A DNA stretch of 64,000 nucleotides. Origin: Ianthella basta. Lineage: Eukaryota > Porifera > Demospongiae > Verongiida > Ianthellidae. The stretch covers positions 4,631,915 to 4,695,914 of the forward strand of contig OZ025870.1 of assembly GCA_964019415.1 (NCBI GenBank), written 5' to 3'. Each line of letters begins with the position of its first letter. Position 1 is the stretch's first letter. A program made the translations under genes and the position numbers. The notes under the pieces are model-generated. The model did no database searches and was not told the DNA's origin. It saw nothing but the letters and a program-made list of their open reading frames with translations. This document shows, piece by piece, positions 1 to 12,557 of the stretch.

Positions 1-232
1 GTTGTAGTGGCAGTAATAGCCGGACTAGTAGCTCACACCAGTCACGATATCTGTCATGTCAATCCCCTATTCCACTGTGTTAATTGCATGACAAAGTGCT
101 ATATTTGAGAAATGGACGACCCACATTAGTAATGCTTCCTGCAGGCCTGTAGAGGGAGAGAAGGATTTAGGGGAGGGAGTGAAACAGGAAGTGGAAGCTA
201 CTCTTTCTAGTACCAACCCACCCCACAAACCA

Positions 233-234
<2 letters not shown>

Positions 235-282
<48 letters not shown>
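235..282. repeat. (CA)n microsatellite
   Basis: An uninterrupted CA dinucleotide tract sits directly left of the first foldback copy. Longer tracts follow at about 467-613 and 801-872, so the first 900 bases are foldback arms set in CA repeats. Open frames made of alternating Cys-Val or His-Thr here are artefacts of the repeat. Confidence 0.95.
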
Positions 283-283
<1 letters not shown>

Positions 284-296
284 ACACATGCGCACG

Positions 297-431
297 CAAT
301 GGAGGTTTATGAGCTTTGAGCGCAGTATTGACTTTAATAGGATACAAAACGTTTTGATCCGTGGATCTTCATCTTCCTTCTGTATTCTATTGAAGTCAAT
401 ACTGCGCTCAAAGCTCATAAACCTCCATTGC
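297..431. repeat. Foldback element, copy 1
   Basis: Arms of about 45 bp (297-340 and 387-431) are near-perfect reverse complements around a 46-base centre. The left arm starts GCAATGGAGG and the right arm ends CCTCCATTGC. The minus strand of the centre reads GATGAAGATCC-ac-GGATC-AAAACG. This resembles the stem II/core layout of hammerhead motifs found in Penelope-like element termini, but it is degenerate. Both sides are CA microsatellite. It is probably a non-autonomous foldback repeat; the family is not established. Confidence 0.75.
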
Positions 432-464
432 ATCGTGACCATGCAGTAATTAACCTCTACAGTA

Positions 465-618
<154 letters not shown>

Positions 619-631
619 CACACACGCGCAC

Positions 632-767
632 GCAATGGAGGTTTATGAGCTTTGAGCGCAGGATTGACTTCAATAGGATACGAAACGTTTCAATCCGTGG
701 ATCTTCATCTTCCTTCTGTATTCTATTGAAGTCAATACTGCGCTCGAAGCTCATAAACCTCCATTGC
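632..767. repeat. Foldback element, copy 2
   Basis: This second copy lies about 336 bases after the first and has the same arms and the same flanking CA tracts, with a few substitutions. Its centre reads, on the minus strand, GATGAAGATCC-ac-GGATT-GAAACG, which keeps the GAAAC that copy 1 has altered. The flanking sequence ATGCAGTAATTAACC is also shared, so the pair arose by local duplication of a foldback-plus-microsatellite unit. Confidence 0.75.
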
Positions 768-800
768 ATTGTGACCATGCAGTAATTAACCTCTACAGTA

Positions 801-875
<75 letters not shown>

Positions 876-920
876 CACACACACGCACACTTGTTTGCCT
901 CTCCTTTCCTCCCATTACAG

Positions 921-1113
921 AATATCACTCCAAAGTGCAGTCAATCGAATGTCCTCCTCCAACCTCGCTATCGTCTTCTGGCCCACTTTGATGAGGCCCC
1001 CTATCATGGATCTAGCCAACCCTTCGCAGCAGCTCAAATGGCAGAAAGTCATGACGACTTTAATAGATAAACCAGACATCGTTCCAGATCCAGATTTGGA
1101 GGGAGCGGATTAA
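921..1113 (+). CDS. Terminal exon of a RhoGAP-domain gene (partial)
   Basis: A pyrimidine-rich acceptor (ttcctcccattacag) ends at 920. The downstream frame encodes VNRMSSSNLAIVF-W-PTLMRPP and stops with TAA at 1111-1113. This matches the C-terminal part of the RhoGAP fold, where Rho-family GTPase activators carry N-K/R-M-x-x-x-N-L-A-I-V-F-G-P-T-L-x-R-P. About 63 codons are present. The upstream exons, including the arginine-finger region, would lie left of the window. The usual glycine after the AIVF motif is tryptophan here, a single-base change from GGG. That could mean relaxed selection or a pseudogene. The exon is unrelated to the array that follows. Confidence 0.7.
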
Positions 1114-3430
1114 ATATCTGATCCAAGTCATTGCATTATACGGAAGAGTTTACAAACCTTTTGTGAATGATGCCATTTTAGTTTGTTAATTAATTGGACC
1201 CATTTAATTTCTGATATGAGTGACAGTCGATTGTATTAAGAGTGGTTTCAGCACATTAGAGCTTATTTTAATTGTAGCCATGTTACTTGGATTTTTGGTG
1301 ACTTTTAGGTTAGGTTAAGCTAGGTTATTTTTATTTGAAACAGGATGGTCCCATCAGCTCATGAGCATATGGCTGGTCTACCTGGGAGTCCTGAAAACAC
1401 ATGTATAAAATTATAATTACAGCACACAATGCAAGTGATAACATTAACAATGCTATATGTCAAGCTGATAAGGATAAGAATTGAATCTGATTATGTCTGC
1501 ATGACAAAAAGTCTGTATTTGAAAGTTAATTCATAAGATAGCTATAGGCTTTTAAGGCATCATTATAAAGCTCCTGTTATATCCGACCTGGCTTGTTTAT
1601 AAGTGCGCAATATATTTTTGTGTGGTTGCCATGGCAACGGAGTATATTTTATATATATATATATATATACAACTCATGCATTTCTAGGGGCATTCAACCC
1701 AGAGCATACCACAAAGCCCCTCTCTTCTAGCTGGGTGGTGTGAAACCGGATCCAAAAGTTTTGATTTGTCACGCCATATCTATGGTCACATTTGTGCAAT
1801 TGCATTGTGCAATAGTCTTGGTAGGTCGTGCTTGTGCACTGCAGCTGGATTACTGTATATGGTTCGTACGTACAGCCGCATTCTGCAATACCATTCATAA
1901 TATTATTGCACAATTGCAGGCATGCTGTCTCTTGCTCCCAGGGGCTGGGGTTGAGGTTAGCTGTCTCTTGGCGCAAGTCAAGTCAGCAGTCTGCAATGCC
2001 GCCGGCTTCAGTGCTTTGCCCACTAGCTCTAGAGAATCCACTGGACGATGCAACTGCCAAGATAGGGTAGGTGCACTGGATGTGCATTGGCTCACTGGCT
2101 ACACAAGGACTTGGTGGGTCAGGTGCGAAGTGTACTGTAATTTGATGGTTCACTTGCTCGTTCTGTATAGCTGAAGTTGAATCAGTCCAGTAGAGTTTCG
2201 TATACTTACAATTCCACTGGATGGCGCGCATGTCAGAATCATGAGTGAGAGTGCACTGGGTCAGTTGGCTCTACATGCAAGGATTGCACAGGCCAGGTGC
2301 GAGGTGCATGTGCTGTTGCTTTGATATCAGTTAGCTACCTTCTCTTACTCAGCCTTGCTCAAGCTCGCTGTAGCCAATGTTTATGTTGTGTCAGTCTACT
2401 TCTTGCCTATTGTGCACTTGCAATTACACAGTCTGACACTGCATGGCACGCCTTAATGCAAATCCTGCTGTCTCAGTCATTATTTACCAACATGCCCCTG
2501 CATGCATACTCTTTTATACATGCAACCTGACACCATGCAGCCCCAGCCCATAGTATAGTTAAAATTATTACTATAATCTATAATCATGTAGCTTATAATA
2601 TGCAATTAAATGATTAAAATAATGTGGATTATGGATCATAATGCATCAATCAGGTGTTTACAGTAAGCATCATGCATGCACTGTGCATGCATGCATCCAT
2701 GATCAATGATCGTCCCCCAGTGGGTATAGCTGCAGGTTTGTGCTCAGTTCAATACTATGTGACATGATAAATCTGTGTGAGGATTGCAAGTACATTCATG
2801 TTTCCGTACGACAACCAGTTCAGCTCTTGTCTATCTTGTAGGCCAGCCCAGTCCCATAAGAGAGATGAAACTGTCTTCCCCTTTCTTCCATGCATCCTCA
2901 TTTTCACCACCTGTCAAGTGTGTGTGAAGTGAAGTGAGGGAGCACATGTGAGTGAGAGAGAGAGATGGATGAAAGCGGTAAGGATGTGTGAATTTGAGCA
3001 TCTTATGCAAAAACAGAAAGAAAGATTAGTGGAGATATAGCTATAGATATTGGTGACAGATGCCTCAGTAGCATAGAGTGTATCATTTATGATTAGCCGC
3101 ATGCAAGCTTTATACTCTGCATTCATTGAAGGCATACATCACAAATTGCGATCGATCACAGACAACTGACATGTTCTGCAGAATTCCTTCGCAGTGCTAA
3201 ATTGCCAGCTAGCTAGCTAGCTGTTAGCTATTCGATAAATACTAACACGGTAGCTAGCTAGCTAAGTGGTCACGGGAACAACTAAGCTCGTGAAACGTCT
3301 TTGTGGAACTCACAAAACTACTCCACAAGTCCTAGCTCTCTCCACTACAAGGGTCACGAAGTAGGTATTATATACTTTCTAGAAAGCGCACAACGTTAGT
3401 ACTGTAGGTTTAGCATAGATAGTCTGGCTG
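1114..3430. other. Intergenic, no gene seen
   Basis: The stretch is AT-rich with a short (TA)n run at about 1651-1670 and many GCATGC/AGCTAGCT palindromes. The open frames are short and have no recognisable domain. From about 2850 the sequence (AGAGAGATGAAACTGTCTTCCCC onwards) matches blocks downstream of the array genes at about 9930, 27040, 33770, 47170 and 55050. It is therefore probably the 3' flank of a lost or neighbouring array unit. Confidence 0.6.
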
Positions 3431-3439
3431 CCTCGCAAT

Positions 3440-3578
3440 CGCCCCAGGCTCTTACATAAAAGCCGTGAGCCCATGTGTGTGCGTGTGTGTGTATGCATGT
3501 GTAGCACCCGCCCCCTTACCAAGGGCGTGGCTCGGAAAGAAGGAAGGTGGTGAAAGTGGCTACTCCTAACAGAACGGT
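3440..3578 (+). promoter_or_regulatory. Putative promoter and first exon of gene 1
   Basis: The block contains a TATA-like ACATAAAAG, GC-box-like CCCGCCCCC and GGGCGTGGC, and then AACAGAACG|GTACGTG, a good splice donor with GT at 3577. The same order recurs 5' of gene 3 (about 17900-18032). The exon-end sequence AGAACG|GT is also shared with genes 4, 5 and 6. If used, the 5' UTR intron would run from 3577 to the acceptor at 6288-6289 (2.7 kb). This is inferred; no transcript evidence is available. Confidence 0.45.
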
Positions 3579-3689
3579 ACGTGCTCCTGCCTAAACGTGT
3601 GTTGCATTATGTGCGTGTGTGCGTGCGTGTGTGTTAGCACGGCGTTAGGGATCAACATAACTATAGCTACACGTAGCTTAAAGGTGAAG

Positions 3690-4990
<1,301 letters not shown>

Positions 4991-6289
4991 TATTCAGAAG
5001 GCTCAAGACAACGATTTCCATTCGATTCCACTGAGAATAGGTTGCCAACGTCTCGCACCAGCATCCAACAGCGTTCTCCTGAGACTTCATGCACTAAAAT
5101 GGCGACGTCTCATTTCCCATTTCCCATTTGTCATTTCTCTGTTCTTACTTTTAGTAGGACCCATTGAATGCACACTGGCAGTGGTGTCATGTGAAAATGG
5201 GGATCCCCAATTTTGGGTTGACAAAGGCCAACAAACTCTTGCTCTTGCTTTGAGAATACGTTCTAAGTTTTTCTAGTGGAGGGATCATCAATCTTGGCTC
5301 ATGGGGCAGTACAGCCACATACCCAGGCCGGGGTATGAGGCTAGAGGCCGTACATATATGCAAGTACAAGTGTGGCAATGCATTCATTGAATTCTCCTGT
5401 AAGTTGGCCAACTATGATTGATGGTCAGCACAATAGCAAGTATATAGTGAGTTGAAAAGGATGTCAACAGTTAAATGGCTGTAAGTAATCATATACACTC
5501 ATTACAAAACCAGTGTTCATCTAAGCTTGGCATCTTTCTCAGACTAGCACACTTCAAGTGAACCCAGCGCTCACACAAATCACATTGCACCACGTCGCCT
5601 CACGTCTCTGGTGTAACACTAAGCGTGCTTTCAAATGACTGCTTCTTCTCACTTACCTTTAAAAACACCCTAGTATCGCGCCTTAATGCAGCGTTCCTAT
5701 TGTTTCTTCTTTCATTTTATCCGGCGTGCAACAGTAGACATTACAAAGGGATCATTGTCAGTGAACTAGCATGGTAGTTACCGGTCAGATTGACTTGTAC
5801 TCACTCTTGAACCCGACTGTCACCGGTGGTGTCACGTGAAAACGGATTTTGTGGAACAGTCGTAGAGTACGGCTACATAGTTTGGGATTGTCAAGTAATG
5901 TTGAAGCCCTTTTTCTAGATTCTTCACATTACCTTCAGACAAATGGAATGTGGACACTATTTTTCATTGAATTATTCCACATTCCAACCATATATAGTGG
6001 GCTAATAATTGGTGCAGTTGTTATTGCACACATCAGTATTACCCATACCAAGTTGGTGGCAGCAACTAACTTGTAGCTAATTTTCTTCACTTGAAGGTTC
6101 TGTGCTAGGAGAAACAGTGGAGCTTCAAATTATACTGTTTTCAAAATTACCTTGCCTTACCTTAGCATTCTGTAGCATAGAACTGCTATTATTTGAAAGA
6201 CTAGAAATACCCTATGATCAAAAGTAGCCTTGGTTGCCTCACCCATTTTGGCAAAATTGATAATCGATTTGTTCTCCATCTACCTATAG
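4991..6289 (+). other. 5' flank or intron of gene 1
   Basis: No coding sequence is seen. The stretch is closely repeated upstream of gene 3 (about 22020-23401). It ends with CTCCATCTACCTATAG|GT, a splice acceptor whose AG is at 6288-6289 and which has equivalents before every array gene. It also contains CACCGGTGGTGTCACGTGA at about 5820, with an E-box-like CACGTG. Confidence 0.55.
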
Positions 6290-6322
6290 GTATTACATAT
6301 ACGTAGCTAAGGTGCTCCACAA

Positions 6323-9300
6323 ATGGAGGAGGCTGTGGGTCGTGGAGACTTGAGGGCAGTTGAAGAGTGCATACGGGTTGGGTCACACTGGAGTGTCTGG
6401 AAAAATGATGCTTCGCTTTTAGTTTTAGCAATCAAGAAAGGGTACGAGGACATCGCCTTGGCGCTTTTGGAAGCACAGACACTTTGCTGGGCAGATGTGC
6501 AGACAGCACTTGACGTGGCTTCCGACACAGGGCTGGAGAGTGTGGTACAGGCCCTTCTTGAGCGATTGTCATGTTTGTATCAAACTGCAGCTGGAGAGAG
6601 TAGTGATGAGTCATCACTAGAGCAGATGTACGATTTATTACGTGTAGCCATCCATCAGGGCGATCTGCTGACTGTGCAAAATCTTATTGAGAGTGGCTGC
6701 AATGTCGGCGCTCTATCAGAAGAAGAGCAACTAGAGCTTATCCGTTGCGCCTTTGATGAAACTGGCACGTTTGATGTTCAGGCACTTCTCCAGAATAATA
6801 TTGTCAGCCTTCTGTCAAGTGTACAACAGGATTCACTCATCCTTCATGCTTGTAGTGAGGGTAACATGACCATTGTCGATGCTCTCGTTACCAATGGCTA
6901 CAATGTAAACAGCTGTAACATGCAGGTCCAATTGAAACATAGATGGGCAGGATCTTCCCGTCGTACAAATATCACGCCCCTTATGATTGCTACACATGAT
7001 GGCCATTCAGAAATAGTGAAGAAGCTGATCTTCTTGGGTGCCAAATTAGGAATGCAAGATTCAGATGGCTACACTGCCCTTCACTATGCCGCTGAAACTA
7101 ACCACATTCAATGTGGGATACTCCTTGTTGAGGGAGGTGCCAGTGTGAGAACCAAAAACAAGTTTTCCCAGATGCCCCTTGATGTAGTATGTTCAGCTGA
7201 GTTCAAGAAAGCCATAATGGAGGCTATCTCTTTCACCACACGAAAGACCCTCTGCATCATTGGCAATTCAGAGGGTGGAAAGAGCACACTCATTGCAGCT
7301 CTACAAGCCAAGACGAGGAATTCCTTTCTTAGCAAGCTATTACCAAGCTTTAGAAGAGTGGATGACCGTCGCAAACGCACAGCTGGCATTGAACCCATTC
7401 CCCATTCCAGCCAGAGGTATGGTGAAGTGCTGTTCTTTGATTTTGCTGGCCAACACGAGTACCATGGTCCCCATCAAGTGTTCCTAGAGTCACTGCTGAG
7501 CAATGCAGGAGCATCAGTGACCCTCTTGCTGGTGGTAAGGTTGATGGAAGAGGAGGAGGCCATCTTGCACCAACTCCATCGCTGGCTGTCTCCAGTTGCA
7601 CTAATGGCTACTGTTGCCAACCCGCCTCCAGTGATTGTGATTGGTAGCTTCCTAGACAAGGTGAAGTCTGAGGAAGAAGCTACTGCCAAAATGGCTAGGT
7701 GTCTTGAGGAAACCACAAAGAATCTGGAAGATCTGCCTCTGCAGATTATGGGAAGCTGTATGCTCGATTGCCGTCAGCCCCAGTCTAAAGGCATGGATGT
7801 ACTGTGCCGGTACCTTGTGGAGATTCCTAAGTTCAGAGCTGCCCACACACAGTACAGCCTTGCCTGGGTCCTGTCCCAGATTAGGTCATCCTTCAAAGCC
7901 CAAGCAGTGCAGCTGCAGGAGTTCTCCAAATGGATACAGGACAACAAGCACAATCTTCCTCAGACCATGCCACCTCCAGAAGAGGTGTGTCAAGACCTGT
8001 CAGCTGCTGGCCATGCCCTCTACCTCGCAAATAAGGAAGATCCCCCCAAGGGCTGGCTGGTGCTGGACCTTCCTGGCATACTTCATGACTTGTATGGGAC
8101 CCTGTTTTCCCAGTCAAAAGTGGTGAACAATGAATTTGGCCTCATTCACAGTCATCAGCTGGCTACTCTCTTTCCAGACCTAGATGTTGAGTTTGTCCAA
8201 CAGCTGCTTGTCTGTTTGGAGTTCTGCATCCCCGTGGACCCAACAGCACTGAAGGTAGAGGTGGAGAAACTGACCCAGAGTGAAAACGCCAAAGGATGGT
8301 TGTTCTTCCCTGCCCTAATTTCTGCAAACCCTCTACTGCCCACCTCAGTAGACATGCCTCAGCAAAATGCCCATAATCTCAGTTGGCAGCTGAAGACCTC
8401 CAAGAAACATTCCATTTCTGCTCATGTCCTCCAGACCATTCTCATCAGACTGGCAGCCCACTTTGTAGTGAAGCAACGTGATGAAGAGGGTGCCCAGCAG
8501 CACTGTTGCAGCATCTGGTGGAATGGGATTGCATGGCGGTCAAATTGTGGCATTGATGTGACTGTCCACATTACTAACAACAGAGTGGTTCAAGTGGTCG
8601 CCACATGTTGTACGTCAGCTGACAAGTTATGTCACTATCTGTCAGATATCATCAATGACATTCTGACAACTGTCAAACAGCTCTCTCCCAATTTGGCTGC
8701 TGCAGCATACATTGTACACCCGCCAGTAATGGCAGCCTTGCACGAAGATGCAACAGCCCCATCCCCAAAGGAGCTGTTCCTTGTGGAAGCAATTCGGAAT
8801 ACAATCGCAGAGCACAAGAGCCATGCTCTGTCGCTTAAAGACCCAGTTGGCCATCCCACCAGACTGCCTGTGTGTGATCTCTTTGGAGGATGGATCCCCT
8901 CTCTGGAGGACATTGAGAAGATCCTGTGGACACAGCCTAATCCAAGAAGGCCTCAGTCACCGGCTGAACCAAGCAAGATCACACTCACTCGAGCTTCAGT
9001 CAACCCTCCACTCACTCCCACAACAGCATCAACTCACCCTATAGTGACTCTGGCTGTAGTAGCATCTGACTGTCCGCTAGCTTCCACCGTAACAGCAACC
9101 AGCCCTCCACTGGCTCCCACTATAGCAGCAACCAACAGTCCACAGATTCCTGCTGCAGTACCAGTTAACCCTCTGCCAACTCTCACTGGTCCACTCCATC
9201 CCTCCTCACCCATCCCCTCGGGTGCCCAAGCCCTCCTGGACACCTCAGCTGTGCCCACTGTGGATGATGTGAATGAGCTGATTGTCACTCAAGTCGCAGC

Positions 9301-9535
9301 CAAATGGCAGAATCTTGCCATCAAGCTGGGAGTGAAGGACTTTCTCATTGATGTTGTTTCAAAGAACAACCGCAACGACTGTGAGCAGGCATGTCAGGAC
9401 ATGCTCAAGCGCTGGCTGAGAGAGGAGCGGCACACTGGAGGAGAGGAGAGGACGTGGTCCACTCTCCTGACCGCACTCAGCAGAGCTGACTTTGGAGAGC
9501 TGGAGAGGGACCTGCGGAGAGAGCACTTCCGCTAG
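6323..9535 (+). CDS. ANK-Roc-COR-Death protein, gene 1 (intact)
   Basis: This 1,070-residue protein is read from an ATG that is conserved in all paralogs. Residues 1-310 are ankyrin-like, with canonical repeats from about T218 (TPLMIATHDGH..., TALHYAAETNH). The Roc GTPase has Walker A G314-N-S-E-G-G-K-S-T322 and switch II D373-F-A-G-Q377. The base-specificity loop reads GSFLD (441-445) rather than NKxD. COR covers about 500-840 (GWLVLDL at 577, LEFCIPVDP). A Pro/Thr/Ser linker spans about 872-965, followed by a Death domain (W995, then a WL...TW...L pattern). By analogy with DAPK1 and other ROCO proteins it is probably a cytoplasmic GTP-regulated scaffold signalling through Death-domain contacts. 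It has no kinase and no membrane segment. Its closest relative in the window is gene 3. An N-terminal extension through the upstream intron is possible but unsupported. Confidence 0.9.
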   Translation: MEEAVGRGDLRAVEECIRVGSHWSVWKNDASLLVLAIKKGYEDIALALLEAQTLCWADVQTALDVASDTGLESVVQALLERLSCLYQTAAGESSDESSLEQMYDLLRVAIHQGDLLTVQNLIESGCNVGALSEEEQLELIRCAFDETGTFDVQALLQNNIVSLLSSVQQDSLILHACSEGNMTIVDALVTNGYNVNSCNMQVQLKHRWAGSSRRTNITPLMIATHDGHSEIVKKLIFLGAKLGMQDSDGYTALHYAAETNHIQCGILLVEGGASVRTKNKFSQMPLDVVCSAEFKKAIMEAISFTTRKTLCIIGNSEGGKSTLIAALQAKTRNSFLSKLLPSFRRVDDRRKRTAGIEPIPHSSQRYGEVLFFDFAGQHEYHGPHQVFLESLLSNAGASVTLLLVVRLMEEEEAILHQLHRWLSPVALMATVANPPPVIVIGSFLDKVKSEEEATAKMARCLEETTKNLEDLPLQIMGSCMLDCRQPQSKGMDVLCRYLVEIPKFRAAHTQYSLAWVLSQIRSSFKAQAVQLQEFSKWIQDNKHNLPQTMPPPEEVCQDLSAAGHALYLANKEDPPKGWLVLDLPGILHDLYGTLFSQSKVVNNEFGLIHSHQLATLFPDLDVEFVQQLLVCLEFCIPVDPTALKVEVEKLTQSENAKGWLFFPALISANPLLPTSVDMPQQNAHNLSWQLKTSKKHSISAHVLQTILIRLAAHFVVKQRDEEGAQQHCCSIWWNGIAWRSNCGIDVTVHITNNRVVQVVATCCTSADKLCHYLSDIINDILTTVKQLSPNLAAAAYIVHPPVMAALHEDATAPSPKELFLVEAIRNTIAEHKSHALSLKDPVGHPTRLPVCDLFGGWIPSLEDIEKILWTQPNPRRPQSPAEPSKITLTRASVNPPLTPTTASTHPIVTLAVVASDCPLASTVTATSPPLAPTIAATNSPQIPAAVPVNPLPTLTGPLHPSSPIPSGAQALLDTSAVPTVDDVNELIVTQVAAKWQNLAIKLGVKDFLIDVVSKNNRNDCEQACQDMLKRWLREERHTGGEERTWSTLLTALSRADFGELERDLRREHFR

Positions 9536-10829
9536 TAGTAATAGCTTCCTTTTGAGCTATATATATCTATATAAATCTAGTTGCATGATTCCACGTGCAC
9601 ATGAACACAGTGTCTGTTGTGACAGTGTACTTTGTGTTAAATTGTAGATCTCACTTTTAAGTTTATGTATATGTTGTATCTAAAAGAATGTATGACATAA
9701 TTATAGTGTATGCACATCAAAACTACTTTATGCTTACACTTCAGACACTTTATAGAAATGGTTTTCCTGTATATTGTATTAATTTTACATTTAGTACTTT
9801 CACACTTTGTATAAAGTTCCTTTAATAATTCATGGGAAATAGAGTACAGTGAATTCGTAACTGCATCCAATTGCATGTTAATGTTTCTGTACTCCCCCTG
9901 TTTTTCTCTTCTCGGAGGTCGGTTCACTCTGTAAGAGAGATGAAACTGTCTTCTCCTTTCTTCCATACATCTTCACATTCACCACCTGCAGGTGCATGTG
10001 TGTGGAGTGAGAGAGTGCATGAGAAAGGGAGGGAGCTCGAGTATGTGCATGTGTGAGAGATGTTCATAATACACACAATACGTGACAATATATGAATGAT
10101 TTTTCAGCCAAGTTGACAGTAAAACAGAATGACTGTGTCTGCTATACAGAGTGCACACAGAATGCGATGAAGATTATTCTGTGATATTATTATCCAATAA
10201 AATGGAGGGCAAACGTCGACACGATAATGTCTGCCATGTGAGCTTGAGGTATGACAGATGGGAATGACTTGCTATTGAAGGCTACAGAGACATTGCTCAA
10301 TATCTCTAGCTGTCACAGTTCTGAATTCGAAGTTGCTATTGGTTAGTCAAACATTGTGAAATTACCTGTGTGGTAAATCTGCAGAAGTTTGTTAGCAATT
10401 TGCAACACAACCACGTATAACTACTAACATACAGTATATATACTTCAGAAGTACCAAACGGTGACTTCTGCTCCAAGGGAACATAAGTGGTGTCAACAAT
10501 TATACTTTTTTTTCTTCACTTCACCATCTTCGGGTACGGGACTTGCATTTCTGAAGCCACTTGGAGTGGAATCCTTAGAAACAGGAGTGCATGGAAACAG
10601 GGCGAATTAAATGGACACGCAACAGAACAGAATTAACACTTTGTGCTAACAGCACACATGAACAAATAGCTATAACAGCATACATACGTATATAGCATGC
10701 ACACACAAATGCACATCAAAACACACATGCACACTACGTGCGCACACACAGTCACTAAGTATCATGCACCCAAAAGGACACATGCTAATGGCTACACTCA
10801 CATGCACTGACACCATATGCACACACACA

Positions 10830-11006
<177 letters not shown>

Positions 11007-11371
11007 AGTGTATACATCAGAGCACCCATCCATATGCATGTAGAGGTGGAATGTAATCTGGTATACAGCAAACCACAGTATAATCCATGACACAGATGAA
11101 GGAGAAAATATTAGTTACAGGAGCTTTGGTACTACAGAATAGAACAGACCCATCACAGTGATATGCAAAGTTAAGCTCCGTATTCATTAACTGGTGTACG
11201 TCGCAAGTCACAGATGACTTCACAACAATGTTTGGTGGTTAAACGTACCCACACAGAAAACTCCGAAACTCTGTTGCATCTCTGCTGTTAAAATACTATT
11301 TTGTTAGTCAGTGATTCTGGCCTGGGAATGAGTGAAAGAGAACAGTGGACAACGCCCTCTAGCACATGCAT

Positions 11372-11424
<53 letters not shown>

Positions 11425-12058
11425 CACAGTTAGTACTAGTCACACAACCACAAATCCAGGTGGAGGTGGAAAAGGGTGTGGTATACACCATCTTATTTCA
11501 AGACTTGGCCTAGACAAATCAGGGACCAATCAGATTGTAGAATACAAAGCATAACATAGAATACAAAGTCACTAACACTAGCATAATTGTATAATTAAAC
11601 ATACAGGACTGGGACACGGAAAATGATACAGTATATGCACAATGTAATATTACTGCCCTTACACAGACAGGTCTGGTACAACAGTACAGGATCAATGTAC
11701 AGGTATAGCAGTAAAGTATAGGATGCACATGTACAAGTAGTTACCATACATCTGTACAAGGAGATGGGGACTGGAGCATGCAACAACATATAACACGATC
11801 AATGACCAGCCTTGAGTTGCCTGATGTTAGCATGATACCCACTGTCACATTCATTTGCCCCTCTAGAGTGGATGAGTAGGATGAGGTAGATGGAGGCATA
11901 ATTTATTCCTTCAATAGTCTTCACCACTCCTCTTGAAGAGGTGGTACAGGTGTGGCCGATTATCAGGAGGTGAGCGTTGCACACATGCTTCTCAATGTCA
12001 AGTTAAATAATTGAATATAGGATGACTAAATGTACAGAAGAGACTAAGAATAAACCAA

Positions 12059-12080
12059 CCCTAGCCCTAACCCTAAACCC
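12059..12080. repeat. Short interstitial telomere-like repeat
   Basis: The sequence CCCTAGCCCTAACCCTAAACCC is about three to four units of the metazoan telomere repeat, written as CCCTAA. A shorter version lies at the homologous place before gene 6 (42351-42369). Confidence 0.6.
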
Positions 12081-12103
12081 CGCGTGCTAACTACATTAGC
12101 CGA

Positions 12104-12180
12104 GCGAGCTAACCTCAGTGACCAAGCGAGCTAACCCCTGTGGCGAAGCGAGTTAACCCCAGTGGCCAAGCGAGCTAAAT
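12104..12180. repeat. 22-bp minisatellite
   Basis: About three and a half units of GCGAGCTAACCCCAGTGGCC plus AA lie in tandem. The homologous site before gene 6 (about 42397-42430) holds only about one and a half units, so copy number has changed since duplication. Confidence 0.8.
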
Positions 12181-12340
12181 CGGCGAGGACAGCGAATTGT
12201 ACGGACAGAATTTAACTGCTCCTGTCCTAATCGATTCCAGCAGCGTACTTGATGCTCCACCAGGAGTGTTATGGTGATGCAATAACGGAAGTGCACGACG
12301 GTTTATTTACAACAACGTGGAAGCCCTGCCGTGGAAGAAG

Positions 12341-12377
12341 GCAGCCACATTAGCCACCGAGTGGCTAATGTGGCTGC
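12341..12377. repeat. Perfect 17-bp hairpin
   Basis: The arm GCAGCCACATTAGCCAC (12341-12357) and its exact complement (12361-12377) surround a CGA loop. The homologous region before gene 6 (about 42555-42570) lacks it, so it is a gain in this copy or a clean loss in the other. Confidence 0.8.
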
Positions 12378-12557
12378 GGTTAATGGCTTTCCCATGGCCC
12401 AGGGAGTACCCGAGAAGAAAGGTTGATGCGAACAGCGCCAGCGCTAGTAGTTGTGATTCTCTATTCTAAGTTTAATTGTCTTCATTAATCTACCTTTAGG
12501 TAGCTATCGCTACGTAGCTGTAACCGTAGCTGTGTGTCGTGGCTAAGGCCTCCCAAA

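Noticed and set aside
2297..2530. Plus-strand frame with a hydrophobic, signal-like start
   Set aside because: It is short and isolated, with no homology, no supporting splice signals and composition like the surrounding intergenic DNA.
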